DNA from: Actinocrispum wychmicini
Lineage (GTDB): Bacteria > Actinomycetota > Actinomycetes > Mycobacteriales > Pseudonocardiaceae
Length of the DNA stretch: 64,000 nt
Direction: 5' to 3'
Assembly: GCF_004345645.1 (NCBI RefSeq)
Contig: NZ_SLWS01000001.1
Span: 871,546 to 935,545, forward strand
The notes beneath the pieces were generated by a model, which saw nothing but the letters and a program-made list of their open reading frames with translations, was not told the origin of the DNA and made no database searches. How positions within the stretch are numbered: position 1 is the first letter of the stretch; each line of letters opens with the position of its first letter. The position numbers and the translations under genes were made by a program. This document shows positions 15,649-24,937 of this stretch, one piece after another.

Positions 15649-17169
15649 TCATGAGGGCGGTGGTTGCGGAAGCTGGGCGCGGGGGATGCGGATTGTCTTG
15701 TCGCCGCGGTCGGGTTGGGGTTCCGGCTCGGATTTCGAGCGGCGTTTCAGCGCGCCGGTGAGGGCGTTGCGCATTTCGGCCGGGATGGCGCCGCCGATCA
15801 GGGCGCCGAGGACGTAGCCGATCGCGCCGGCGACGATCGGGAACGCCACCGGCAGCGACCAGGTGGCGAGCATGCCGAGCAGGGCCAGGTTGAGGCCGGG
15901 GATGAGCCGGACGAGATAGCCGAGCGGGATCGGGCCGACGCCGATCTTGCGCAGCCGGAGCTGGGTGAACACCACCCCGGACAGTTCCGTGACGATCAGC
16001 GCTATTCCGCAGCCGACCGCGCCGAAATGCGGGATCAGCACGAGGTTGAGCGCGGTGTTCACGATCAGGTTCACCGCGGACAGCATGGTCAGATAGCGCT
16101 GTTGGTGCGCGGCGACCATGGCGTCGCTGATGATCGAGGTCAGGAAGCTGATCGCGCAGGCGATGAAGAACAGGCGCAGGACCGGGGTCGCGGTCTCGGT
16201 GAACTCCTCGGTGCTGATCGCGGTGATCAACCGGCCGGACAGCGGGATGCCGAGGACGGCTACGGGTGTCGCGAACAGCATCAGGAAGCGGTAGCCGTTG
16301 GCGACCGCGCGGCGGAACCGTTCCGGGTCGGTCGCGTAGCCCTCGTTGATCGTCGACAACGCGGTCCGTGAGAACACCTGGGGCAACATCGCGAGTGTGA
16401 ACGCGAGTTGGTAGGCCAGGCCGTACGCGGCGACCTGGCGGGTGTCCGACAGCAGCGACAACAGCACCCCGTCGACCCGCCAGTAGACCACCGCGATGAG
16501 CATGATCAGGGTGAACGGGATGCTCTCCTTGAACAGGCTCGCGGTCTCGTCCAGCGACGCCACCGGACGCAGTGGGGTCAGCTTGTTGGCCGCGATGCCG
16601 CTCACGATCATCTTGATCAACGACGGGATGATCTGCACCGCGCACATGGCCAGCAGGCCCGCGTCGGTGAACGTGACCGTGAACGCGGCGACCAGGGTGA
16701 CCACGCGCGAGAAGAACTCGGCGGTGGCGACCGGCCCGTACTTCACGTGGACGTCGAACACCGCGTCGAAGCACGACGCCACGGCGCTGCAGATCAACCC
16801 CATCGCCAGGACCAGGATGGCCCGCTGGGTCTCGGGCGACTCCTTGTACGTCAGGATGCCGACGCTCGCCGCGGTCAGCGCCAGCGGAACGGCGTAGACC
16901 AGGGACAACGTGAGGTCGATGCCGACCAGGCGGGCCAGCGACGACCGGGCCGCGCCGCTCACCCGGCGCACGATCACCGTGCCCATGCCCTGGGACGTGA
17001 GGGTCTCGAACAGGCCGACGAACACGATGGCGGTCGTCATCACGCCGTACTGGTGCTCGCCCAGGTATCGGGTGGCGACACCGAGCGTGACGATCGCCAG
17101 CGGCAGCGCGGAGACCCGTGCTACCACCTGGAGGGCGACCCCTCGCGCGATCGCCGCCGCCCTGGACAC
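15649..17169 (-). CDS. Polysaccharide flippase (Wzx/MATE-type)
   Basis: The 506-residue integral membrane protein has about 12-14 hydrophobic segments and a short basic/Pro-rich C-terminal tail, the size and layout of Wzx-family lipid-linked oligosaccharide flippases. It should translocate the repeat unit made by the surrounding glycosyltransferases to the Wzy-like polymerase at 7384. It uses a GTG start. The 70-base gap to the divergent gene at 17240 must hold promoters for both directions. A second flippase lies at 34710. Confidence 0.87.
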   Translation of the reverse strand: MSRAAAIARGVALQVVARVSALPLAIVTLGVATRYLGEHQYGVMTTAIVFVGLFETLTSQGMGTVIVRRVSGAARSSLARLVGIDLTLSLVYAVPLALTAASVGILTYKESPETQRAILVLAMGLICSAVASCFDAVFDVHVKYGPVATAEFFSRVVTLVAAFTVTFTDAGLLAMCAVQIIPSLIKMIVSGIAANKLTPLRPVASLDETASLFKESIPFTLIMLIAVVYWRVDGVLLSLLSDTRQVAAYGLAYQLAFTLAMLPQVFSRTALSTINEGYATDPERFRRAVANGYRFLMLFATPVAVLGIPLSGRLITAISTEEFTETATPVLRLFFIACAISFLTSIISDAMVAAHQQRYLTMLSAVNLIVNTALNLVLIPHFGAVGCGIALIVTELSGVVFTQLRLRKIGVGPIPLGYLVRLIPGLNLALLGMLATWSLPVAFPIVAGAIGYVLGALIGGAIPAEMRNALTGALKRRSKSEPEPQPDRGDKTIRIPRAQLPQPPPS

Positions 17170-17239
17170 GAACCGTAGTCTAGTAACTTCGCGTTGCCGC
17201 AGTTCTCACGCGGTGCCGGCGACATGGAGGACCAAAGCA

Positions 17240-18238
17240 GTGCGGGTGTCCGTGGAACTTTCACACCAGTTGCATCCGGACGAATGGGCCAGACGGCACA
17301 CGAACGGCGAAGTCCCTGATCACTGGCCGTACGGCCTGGACAGGTTGGCCCGCCATGGGGTCCAGCCGGTGCTGCGCCCGCCGCGCCGGGGTTTGGTCAC
17401 TGAGCGTGTCGGCCGCGCGGCCCGGCATCGGCTCGGCGGCTACGAGTGGATGGACGCGCTGCGGTTCAACGACTGCGACGCTGTCCTTTGCTGGGACGAG
17501 TACTCGGGTGTGCCCGCGGCGCTGCGGGAACGCCGTAAACCCGTGGTCACGGGCGTGGTGTGGCTCACCGACGAGGTGGCGCCGATGACTGCCCGGTTCG
17601 CGCGGTGGGCGCTACCGCGCGCTGAGCTGGTGTGGGCGTCGTCGTCGGCGATGATTCCGCGGCTGCGCTCCGACTGGGGTGTGCGTCGCGCTCATCACAT
17701 TCCGTTGGGCATCGACACCGACTTCTTCCACGTGCGGCCCGGCTCCGAACCCGGGTTGGTGGTCAGTGCCGGCAACGACCGGCACCGTGACCACGGCATG
17801 CTGGTCCGTGCCGTCCGGCGGGTGCCGGGGGCTCGGCTGGAGATCGCCACCCGGCTGCCGGTAGACCCGGCCGTGGCCCGACCCGGCCTGAGCGAGGGTC
17901 AGATCAGGGGGCTGTACGCACGGGCGAGCGTGGTCGCCATCGCCACCACGCCGAACGTGCACGCCTCCGGGTTGACCGTGACCCTGGAGGCGATGGCCAG
18001 CGGACGGCCAGTGGTCATTCCGGACACACCGGGCCTAATGGACTATGTTGTCGGTGCGGAGACGGGTCTGGTGTACCCGGCCGGCGATGAGGATGAGCTG
18101 GCCAAATGCGTCCAGCGGCTGCTGTCCGACTCGGCCATGGCCGCGGAACTGGGTGCGGCCGGACGTCGTAAGGTCGAGAGGGAATTCAGCACCGAGCTCC
18201 AGGCCGCCCGGCTTGCCGAGCTGATGCTGCGGATGTGA
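17240..18238 (+). CDS. GT4-family glycosyltransferase (first of a tandem pair)
   Basis: The 332-residue GT-B enzyme has a C-terminal donor domain with VSAGNDRHRDHG and the pattern TLEAMASGRPVV. The GTG at 17240 is chosen because GGAGG lies nine bases upstream; the open frame runs to 16910 but that part overlaps the divergent flippase. The N terminus (RVSVELSHQLHP) and middle (VLCWDEYSGVPA) match the next gene closely, so the two are tandem paralogues. Both probably act on the same repeat unit with related donors. Confidence 0.87.
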   Translation: MRVSVELSHQLHPDEWARRHTNGEVPDHWPYGLDRLARHGVQPVLRPPRRGLVTERVGRAARHRLGGYEWMDALRFNDCDAVLCWDEYSGVPAALRERRKPVVTGVVWLTDEVAPMTARFARWALPRAELVWASSSAMIPRLRSDWGVRRAHHIPLGIDTDFFHVRPGSEPGLVVSAGNDRHRDHGMLVRAVRRVPGARLEIATRLPVDPAVARPGLSEGQIRGLYARASVVAIATTPNVHASGLTVTLEAMASGRPVVIPDTPGLMDYVVGAETGLVYPAGDEDELAKCVQRLLSDSAMAAELGAAGRRKVEREFSTELQAARLAELMLRM

Positions 18239-18254
18239 ACGGGGAGTCCGAATT

Positions 18255-19337
18255 TTGTCCCGCGTGCGCGCATGGGTCGAGCTCATCCACCATCTCGACG
18301 CGGCCGCTTGGCCGGCGCGCAACGCCACCGGTGAAGTCCCCAACCACACCCCGTTCGGCATCGACGAGCTCGCCAACCACGGCGTGGACGTGGCGTTCCG
18401 GCCGGTGCTGACCGGCCGGGTGATCCCCCGGGTGGCCCGCCGCCTGCGGGCCCGCACCGGCGACCTTGAGTACTTCGAAGCCCTTGTCGCGCAACGGAAT
18501 TCGCTGCGTCGAAGCGCGGACGTGGTGCTGTGCTGGGACGAGTTCACCGGCATCCCGGCCGCCGCGCTGACCCGCCTGGGCGGCCCGCCGGTGGTCAGCG
18601 GTGTGCAGCTGCTCACTGACCCGTCCGGGCGCTCCAGGAGTTTCCTACGGCGCGCGCGGTCCGCGCTCGATCGGATGGAAGCGGTGTTCGTGCAGTCGCG
18701 CGGCATGCTTCCGGTGCTGCAGTCCGAGTGGGGCGTGCCGTCGTCGAAGCTGCGCTTCGTCCCGTTCGGCGTCGACGGATCCTGGTTCCGGCCGTTGACC
18801 ACAGGGATCGACCGGGACCTGGTGGCCAGCGTCGGCGACGACCCGCACCGGGACCACCCCACGTTGATCAAGGCGGTGAGCGAGGTCCGCCGCGGCCGGC
18901 CGGGGACCCGCCTGGAACTGGCCACCCAGCTCGACGTCGACCTGCCCGGCGAGCTCGGTGTGCTGCACCGGGGCCACCTCGGCCCGCGCCGCCGCCGGTT
19001 CTACGGCCGGGCGGCGGTGGTCGCGGTGGCCACCCAGCCGAACGTCCACGGCTCGGGCATGTCGGTGATCCTTGAGGCGATGGCCTGCGGCCGGCCGTAC
19101 GTGGTGACTGCGAGCGAGGGCCTGGAGGGCTACGTCAAGCACGGCCAGGACGGGCTGGTCGTGCCCGCCGGTGACGTCGACATGTTCGCGTCGGCGGTCG
19201 CCGCTCTGATGGCGGATCCCGATCGCGCCGATGCCATGGGCGCCGCCGGCCGGGCCCGCCTCGAACGCGAGCTCACCACGGATGTGCAGGCGAAGCATCT
19301 GGCCGAACTGGTCACCTCGGTGGTTAACGGCGGTTAA
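18255..19337 (+). CDS. GT4-family glycosyltransferase (second of a tandem pair)
   Basis: The 360-residue paralogue of the preceding gene shares WVELIHHL, VLCWDEFTGIPA, GDDPHRDHPT and LEAMACGRP. The TTG at 18255 lies eight bases after GGGGAG and is used here; GTG 18264 would align exactly with the neighbour's start and is a real alternative giving 357 residues. The gap between the pair is only 16 bases, so they form one operon. Its 3' end overlaps the convergent DedA-fusion gene by four bases. Confidence 0.85.
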   Translation: MSRVRAWVELIHHLDAAAWPARNATGEVPNHTPFGIDELANHGVDVAFRPVLTGRVIPRVARRLRARTGDLEYFEALVAQRNSLRRSADVVLCWDEFTGIPAAALTRLGGPPVVSGVQLLTDPSGRSRSFLRRARSALDRMEAVFVQSRGMLPVLQSEWGVPSSKLRFVPFGVDGSWFRPLTTGIDRDLVASVGDDPHRDHPTLIKAVSEVRRGRPGTRLELATQLDVDLPGELGVLHRGHLGPRRRRFYGRAAVVAVATQPNVHGSGMSVILEAMACGRPYVVTASEGLEGYVKHGQDGLVVPAGDVDMFASAVAALMADPDRADAMGAAGRARLERELTTDVQAKHLAELVTSVVNGG

Positions 19338-21985
19338 CTCGGGGTGGCCAGTGCGGACCGTCCGGTGGACAGGGTCCGGGGGTCCGGGTGGCCCAGGTCG
19401 GTGAGCCAGCCGCGCAGGACGCGGTGCAGCGCTTCGGCGCCGACGACTTCGCCGGGCGGCTGGAAGGACTTGGGGTACACCAGGAAGCCGCGCGACTGCG
19501 GGCCGCCCATGCCGCCGTGTGAACCGACGTGCGGCTCGAACGGGGAGGCGTTGTCCGTCTCCGGGTCGTACCTGCTGTTGATCATGATGTCCGCGCAGTG
19601 CGGGAACGTGTCCACGCGCTTGACCAGTTCGGCCGCGTGCGGTCCGTAGCCGGTCAGCGGATCCGTGCCGATGACCACACCGGTGGCCAGCCGGCGCAGC
19701 CCGTCGGCGCCGAGCACGACCGGGCCGAATTCGGTGCTGCGGACCAGCATGAAGCCGATTCCCGGATGGTCGACCAGGGTGGGCAGCAGATCGGGGAACT
19801 CCCGCTCGATCGTCTCCAGCGGGACGCGCCCCGCATGGTCGGTGAACGACACCATGGCGGTGTGCCCGGACACCACCACGACCACCCCCGGCGCCACCCT
19901 CGCGACCGCGCCGGGTTGGCCGCTGGGGGCTCGGTGCGGCTCCACTTCGGCACGTTCAACCCGGCCGCGCAGCCGGCGCGCGATCAGGCCGCCTTCCGCG
20001 AACGCCGCGTTCATCTGCCAGCCCTCGGCGGTGTTCCGCGGTTTGGCCGGCTCGCCGGGGGAACCGCCGCAAAGGCGGCCGATGTAGGCCTCGACCGACT
20101 CGCCGAACCGGTCCGCGAACGCCCAGCCCTGGGTCTGGCCGTGGTCGGACAGCACCACGACGTGGTAGCGCCGGGGGCCAAGACGGGTGGCCCGGTGCAG
20201 CCGGCTGATCTGTTTGTCGATGCCACGCAGCACGGCCAGGGCGTCGAACCGTTCGATCCCTGAGTGGTGGGCGACCTCGTCGTAGCCGAGGAAGTCCGCG
20301 TACACCACCGGGCGGCCGGCGAGGATGTCCTCGATGATCGCGGACACCACGACGTCCCGCGTGATCACGGTCGTTCCCGGCCGTGCCAACGGGTAGTAGC
20401 CGCCGCGCTTGACCCGGGGCCGGACGTCCGCCCGTCGCTGGCTGGCCGACGCCCACAGTTCCCGGACCACGTCGACAAGCGCGGAGATGAACGTGCGGAT
20501 CACGTTGACCGGCCGGGCGAAGTAGGCGAAATAGCCGTCCGCGGACCGCTCGTTGTGCCCGCGCCGGACGCCTTTGGGCAGGATCGGCACCGCGCTCATG
20601 GTGAGGCTCACGTGGTCCGCGTCGCCGGTGAAGAGGTTGCCGTGGCCCGCGCCACCGCCGGACAGCAGGCCGTTGCCGTCGGAGTGGCGCCGCTCGATCT
20701 CCGCCGCGTCACGCGGGTGCGCGCAGGCCATCACATGGTCGCGATCCTTTTCGTACCAACGAAAACCGAGGATGTCGTGGTTGTCGCCATGGAGAATCGC
20801 GGACACGCTCGCGCCGGTCTGCGACGACCAGTCGGTGTGCCACAGGCCAAGGGTGTGACTGTCGTCGTTGAGCCACGCCGCCAGGGTGGGCATGTCGCCG
20901 TCCCGCACGGCCCGCCGGACGACGTCGTAGCCGAGGCCGTCGACCTGCAGGAAGATCACGCCGGGTGGGGTGTCCGGCGGGAGGTCCGGGGGCGTGCCGC
21001 GGCGGGCGATCCGGCGGAAGAAGATCTCGTCCTCGTCGAGCGCGAGCACGCTGCTGATGATCGCGCCGACCGCGGTCATGCCGATGGTGACGGCGACCGC
21101 CGTCCGGAAGTCGGCGATGTCCACACCCGGAATGGCCTTGAAGATCGCCAGGGTGCCGGCGCCGATGACGAGGAACCCGCCGAGACCGAGGGTGTAGAAG
21201 GCAAGCGGCATCGCGATCCGCAGCACCAACGGCCACACCACGGTCGCCAGCAACGCCAACACGAGCGCGCACACCGGCGGCTGCCACCACTGCGTCATCT
21301 CGAAGCCGGGCAGGATCGCGTCCAGCACGCGCAGGGCTACGGTCGCGATGACCCAGATCAGCACGATCCGTGCGGTCATCCGGCCGCCCCGCAGCAGTCG
21401 TCCGGCCTCCGGTGCCCGGTGTCGCCGGCGCGCGATGACTGTCAGCGCGACCGTCACCAGCAGGACGAGCAACGTCGCGATCAGGGACGCGACGAGCGGC
21501 GAGTCGAAGATGCCCCCGCTGATCACACCCAGCAGCGAGTACGCGATCGCCCACAGCGCCGCCGCGACCAACGCCGCCGGCAGGAACCGCCGCCACGGAT
21601 ACGACAACACGCCAGCCGCCAGGAGGACCGGGATCCGACCCGCCGGCAGCAGCCTGCCGACCACGACGATCTGCCAGCCGCGTCGCCCGAACTGGGCGCG
21701 CACGCTCGCGACCCGGTCGGCGTGCTGGTGCCTGGCCAACCACCTCGCCGCCGGCTCCCCGCCCAGCCGCGCGATGGCGTACGTGGTCACGTCCCCGATG
21801 TAGGCGGCGGCCGTGGACACCAAGAGCACCAACGGCAGGGACAGCCCGGACGTGGTCATCGCGACGGCGGCGCCCGCGCCCACCACGGCCCCGGTGGGCA
21901 CCACGGGAATGATCGAGCCGAGCAGTACTCCGAAGAACAGCACCGGATACCCGATGGTCGCAGTGTTGGTCCAGTCGACGCTCAT
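19334..21985 (-). CDS. DedA/VTT-holin-like-type I phosphodiesterase fusion membrane protein
   Basis: This 883-residue protein has three parts. Residues 1 to about 200 are a DedA/VTT domain with the re-entrant motif GRLLPAGRIPVLLAAG; the family moves lipid carriers or phospholipids across the membrane. Residues about 215-345 are a four-helix segment like the PF04020 mycobacterial holin-like family. Residues about 370-870 are an alkaline-phosphatase-superfamily hydrolase with FLQVDGLGYD (metal Asp), a WSSQTGASVS nucleophile region and VVLSDHGQTQGW. The ATG at 21985 overlaps the upstream MBL-fold gene's TGA (ATGA). A long in-frame extension toward 22774 is antisense to that gene and rejected. 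A lipid-phosphodiester substrate is inferred. Confidence 0.82.
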   Translation of the reverse strand: MSVDWTNTATIGYPVLFFGVLLGSIIPVVPTGAVVGAGAAVAMTTSGLSLPLVLLVSTAAAYIGDVTTYAIARLGGEPAARWLARHQHADRVASVRAQFGRRGWQIVVVGRLLPAGRIPVLLAAGVLSYPWRRFLPAALVAAALWAIAYSLLGVISGGIFDSPLVASLIATLLVLLVTVALTVIARRRHRAPEAGRLLRGGRMTARIVLIWVIATVALRVLDAILPGFEMTQWWQPPVCALVLALLATVVWPLVLRIAMPLAFYTLGLGGFLVIGAGTLAIFKAIPGVDIADFRTAVAVTIGMTAVGAIISSVLALDEDEIFFRRIARRGTPPDLPPDTPPGVIFLQVDGLGYDVVRRAVRDGDMPTLAAWLNDDSHTLGLWHTDWSSQTGASVSAILHGDNHDILGFRWYEKDRDHVMACAHPRDAAEIERRHSDGNGLLSGGGAGHGNLFTGDADHVSLTMSAVPILPKGVRRGHNERSADGYFAYFARPVNVIRTFISALVDVVRELWASASQRRADVRPRVKRGGYYPLARPGTTVITRDVVVSAIIEDILAGRPVVYADFLGYDEVAHHSGIERFDALAVLRGIDKQISRLHRATRLGPRRYHVVVLSDHGQTQGWAFADRFGESVEAYIGRLCGGSPGEPAKPRNTAEGWQMNAAFAEGGLIARRLRGRVERAEVEPHRAPSGQPGAVARVAPGVVVVVSGHTAMVSFTDHAGRVPLETIEREFPDLLPTLVDHPGIGFMLVRSTEFGPVVLGADGLRRLATGVVIGTDPLTGYGPHAAELVKRVDTFPHCADIMINSRYDPETDNASPFEPHVGSHGGMGGPQSRGFLVYPKSFQPPGEVVGAEALHRVLRGWLTDLGHPDPRTLSTGRSALATPS

Positions 21986-22725
21986 CCGACCTCCGTACCC
22001 GGTGAGGCGATGATCACATCGCTCATGGCGCCGACCGCACGGGCGAACTCGTGCGGCGGGTCGACCAGCAGCCGCCGCATCCGTCGGCTCCTCGCCACCC
22101 CGGGCAGCGCCAACGTCCCCCAGTGCACCGGCACCGCGACCCGCGGCCTGATCCGCCGGACGGCCTCGGCCGCCCGCGCCGGATCCAGGTGGCCCGGTCC
22201 GAGCGTCGGGCCCCATCCCCACACCGGCAGCAGGGCGACGTCCACCGGCGCCAGGTCCGTCATCCCGTCGAACAGATCTGTGTCTCCGGCCACGTAGATA
22301 CGAACGCCGGACGTCTCCAGGAGATGCCCCACGGCCGGCGCGTGTGGCCCGTACGTCAGTCGCGGTCCCCAGCGGTGGCCGGAGTGTCTGGCCGTAGTCG
22401 CTGTGACGGTCAAGTCGCCGTACGTCACCCGTTCGCCGACCGCCAGCTCGTCGACGTTCCCGATGCCCTTGTGCCGCAGCCAGGTTCCGGCGCCACGGGG
22501 AACGACCACGCGCACGTCCCGGGGCAGCAGGCGCAGGGACGGCAGGTGCAGGTGATCGCCGTGGAGGTGCGAGATCAGGACGAGGTCGACGCCGGCCCAG
22601 GCGTCCGGTGTGAGTGGCGCCACAACCCGGTGCAGCGGCCCGACCCGGGGAGTGAGGACGGGGTCGGTGAGCACCACGTGCCCGGCGACTTCCATGCGAA
22701 CCGTCGAGTGGCCGAGGAATCGCAT
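21982..22725 (-). CDS. MBL-fold metallohydrolase (UlaG/lactonase-like)
   Basis: The 247-residue metallo-beta-lactamase-fold protein has the metal site His53-x-His55-x-Asp57-His58 (SHLHGDHLH). It also has an early Asp21, the GD of YVAGDTDLFDG and a late VPVHWGTL His. It resembles the UlaG-like/NAPE-PLD-like branch, whose members cleave phosphodiester or lactone bonds. Stop and start overlap with the DedA-phosphodiesterase gene, implying co-translation and perhaps a shared lipid or lipid-linked substrate (inference). The ATG at 22725 is where homology starts. Confidence 0.83.
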   Translation of the reverse strand: MRFLGHSTVRMEVAGHVVLTDPVLTPRVGPLHRVVAPLTPDAWAGVDLVLISHLHGDHLHLPSLRLLPRDVRVVVPRGAGTWLRHKGIGNVDELAVGERVTYGDLTVTATTARHSGHRWGPRLTYGPHAPAVGHLLETSGVRIYVAGDTDLFDGMTDLAPVDVALLPVWGWGPTLGPGHLDPARAAEAVRRIRPRVAVPVHWGTLALPGVARSRRMRRLLVDPPHEFARAVGAMSDVIIASPGTEVG

Positions 22726-22802
22726 GATTCGAGTATGTGGTGTACCGGACTGGACCGCACCTCCGGGTCCACAATGGACCGAGATCCCCCGCCCGGGTGA
22801 AA

Positions 22803-23561
22803 TTACTTGAGTACTCTCCGCACCGCGGCGCCCGCCAGGAGCGTGATCGCGAACGGCAGGTCGTCCCGCAGGTACCGGCGGGCCAGCCGGCGGGGTTCGT
22901 GCACGAGCCGGTGCAGCCACTCCAACCCGAGCCGCTGCATGGTGACCGGCGCCCGCCTGCTGTCCCCCGACGCCATCGGGATCGCCGCGCCGCAGCCGAT
23001 GTACCAGGCGTTCGGCAGCTCCGCGCGCAGCCGGCGGATCAGCAGTTCCTGCTTGGGGAAGCCCATCCCGATCAGGACCAGGTTCGGCCGGGCCAGCACC
23101 ACGCTGTCGATCACCTGGCGCAGGCTTTCCTCGGAGCTGTCGAAGCCCACCGGCGGCGCGGCCACGCCGGCGATGTCCAAGCCCGGCGAACGGGCCTGCA
23201 ACGCGGTGGCGGCCCGCTGGGGCACGCCGGGAGCGCCGCCGAGGATGAACACCGACTTGCCGTCCCGTGCGGCCGCGTCGGTCAGCGTGTAGATCAGCGA
23301 ACACCCCGTCACCCGCTCGGGGATGGTGTCCCCGGCGATTCGCCCCGCCCAGACCAGAGGCATACCGTCGGCCACGGTCAACGTTGCGGTGGAGGCGAGT
23401 TGGACGAGGTCACGGTCGCGGCCGATGGCCCGCACGATGTCGACGTTCGCGGTCAGGATCCAGCCGCCGTCCTGCCAGGTGTCCCGGACGCGGTGCACGA
23501 CCTCGGCTTCGGTGAGCGCGTCGACGTTCACCGTCCCGATCGGTACCCGGCGGACAGTCAC
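22803..23561 (-). CDS. WecB/TagA/CpsF-family glycosyltransferase (GT26)
   Basis: The 252-residue protein has the complete GT26 signature: TANVDIVRA near the N terminus, TVADGMPLVW, FILGGAPGVP and the C-terminal GMGFPKQE plus RLGLEWLHRL segment. The family adds ManNAcA, ManNAc or glucose-type residues to a lipid-linked sugar in enterobacterial common antigen, teichoic acid and capsule pathways. Its basic C terminus associates with the membrane in family members. It starts at GTG 23561. The 56-base gap to the divergent aminotransferase holds both promoters. Confidence 0.9.
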   Translation of the reverse strand: MTVRRVPIGTVNVDALTEAEVVHRVRDTWQDGGWILTANVDIVRAIGRDRDLVQLASTATLTVADGMPLVWAGRIAGDTIPERVTGCSLIYTLTDAAARDGKSVFILGGAPGVPQRAATALQARSPGLDIAGVAAPPVGFDSSEESLRQVIDSVVLARPNLVLIGMGFPKQELLIRRLRAELPNAWYIGCGAAIPMASGDSRRAPVTMQRLGLEWLHRLVHEPRRLARRYLRDDLPFAITLLAGAAVRRVLK

Positions 23562-23617
23562 GTGGGCAGGCTACCTGTCAGTGTCAGTGCGGCTACGGGG
23601 TGTGGGAGGTTGTGCAG

Positions 23618-24937
23618 GTGAACCACGATTTCCGCCGGTCAACGGAGCTGCAGGAACGGTTGCACGCGCTCGTTCCGGGCGGCGCGCACACGTATGCGCG
23701 CGGTGCCGACCAGTATCCCGAAGGGATGGCGCCGGTCCTCACCCACGGGCGGGGCGCACGCGTGTGGGACGTCGACGGAAACAGCTACGTCGAGTACGGA
23801 ATCGGCTTGCGGTCGGTCACCCTCGGCCACGCCTACGGGCCCGTTCTCGACGCTGTAAGAGAGGTGTTGCCGAACGGGCTCAGCTTCAGCCGGCCGACCG
23901 AGCTGGAGCTGCTGGCCGCCCAGGACTTCGTCGACCTCACCGGCGCCGACATGGTGAAGTTCGCCAAGAACGGGTCGGACGCGACCACGGCCGCGGTCAA
24001 GCTCGCCCGCGCCGCCACCGGCCGGGACATGGTGGCCGTGTGCGACCAGCCGTTCTACTCGGTCGACGACTGGTTCATCGGCACCACCGACATGGACGCG
24101 GGAACGGCACCCCAGTCGACGGTCAAGTTCCGGTACAACGACCTCGATTCGCTCAGCGCGTTGTTCACCGAGCACAGTGGACGGATCGCGGCCGTGGTGA
24201 TGGAGGCCGCGACCGCGTTGGCCGAACCCGAACCCGGCTTCCTGGAAGGCGTTCGCCGCATATGTGACGAGAACCACAGCGTGCTCGTGTTCGACGAGAT
24301 GATCACCGGGTTCCGCTGGGCCGCGGGCGGCGCCCAGTCGGTGTACCGGGTCCGGCCGGACCTGTCGTGCTGGGGCAAGGCGATGGGGAACGGGTTCCCG
24401 ATCTCCGCGCTGGCCGGGCGGCGGGAGCTGATGGAACTCGGCGGGCTGCGGACCGACCGGCCGCGGGTGTTCCTGCTGTCGACCACGCACGGACCGGAAA
24501 CGGTGTCATTGGCCGCGTTCCGTGCCGTCGTGCGGGCGTACCGTGACGGCGATCCAATCGGCCGGATGGAACGGACCGGCCGGATGCTCGCCGATGGCGT
24601 GAATTCTGCCGCCATCGAACTGGGGATCGCCGACCATGTCTCGGTCATCGGCCGTCCCTCCTGTCTGGTTTTCACCACAAGGGACCCGGAAGGCCGGCCG
24701 TCCCAGGCCTTTCGGACCCTGTTTCTCCAGGAGTTGCTCACCCGCGGAGTGCTGGGCCAGTCGTTCGTCGTTTCCGCGGCACACACCGACGCGGACGTCG
24801 AGCAGACCGTCACCGCCGCGCGCGCGGCGATGGTCGTCTACCGGAAGGCACTGGAAGCGGGTGGGGTCGACGGGTTGCTGACCGGCCGGCCGGTGGCGCC
24901 CGCGTTGCGCCGGTACGCCCAGCCGCGGCGACTGTGA
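23618..24937 (+). CDS. Class III PLP aminotransferase, glutamate-1-semialdehyde aminomutase-like
   Basis: The 439-residue fold-type I class III aminotransferase has the PLP Lys254 in CWGKAMGNGFP and the cofactor Asp in LVFDEMITGFR. The N terminus (LVPGGAHTYARGADQYPEG) is typical of the GSA aminomutase family. As it lies between glycan blocks, it more likely makes an amino-sugar-like or amino-alkyl building block than a heme precursor; this is inference. GTG 23618 is chosen because GGGAGG lies eight bases upstream; GTG 23600 is an alternative. Confidence 0.82.
   Translation: MNHDFRRSTELQERLHALVPGGAHTYARGADQYPEGMAPVLTHGRGARVWDVDGNSYVEYGIGLRSVTLGHAYGPVLDAVREVLPNGLSFSRPTELELLAAQDFVDLTGADMVKFAKNGSDATTAAVKLARAATGRDMVAVCDQPFYSVDDWFIGTTDMDAGTAPQSTVKFRYNDLDSLSALFTEHSGRIAAVVMEAATALAEPEPGFLEGVRRICDENHSVLVFDEMITGFRWAAGGAQSVYRVRPDLSCWGKAMGNGFPISALAGRRELMELGGLRTDRPRVFLLSTTHGPETVSLAAFRAVVRAYRDGDPIGRMERTGRMLADGVNSAAIELGIADHVSVIGRPSCLVFTTRDPEGRPSQAFRTLFLQELLTRGVLGQSFVVSAAHTDADVEQTVTAARAAMVVYRKALEAGGVDGLLTGRPVAPALRRYAQPRRL

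Noticed and set aside
19334..21985. Prophage holin suggested by the four-helix block
   Set aside because: It is one domain of a larger fusion and no endolysin, capsid or tail gene is nearby.
20264..22297. 677-codon plus-strand frame
   Set aside because: Antisense shadow of the DedA-phosphodiesterase and MBL genes; Arg/Gln/His-rich with no domain.
21986..22774. N-terminal extension of the DedA fusion frame
   Set aside because: Overlaps the MBL-fold gene in another frame and shows Arg/Pro-rich noise.
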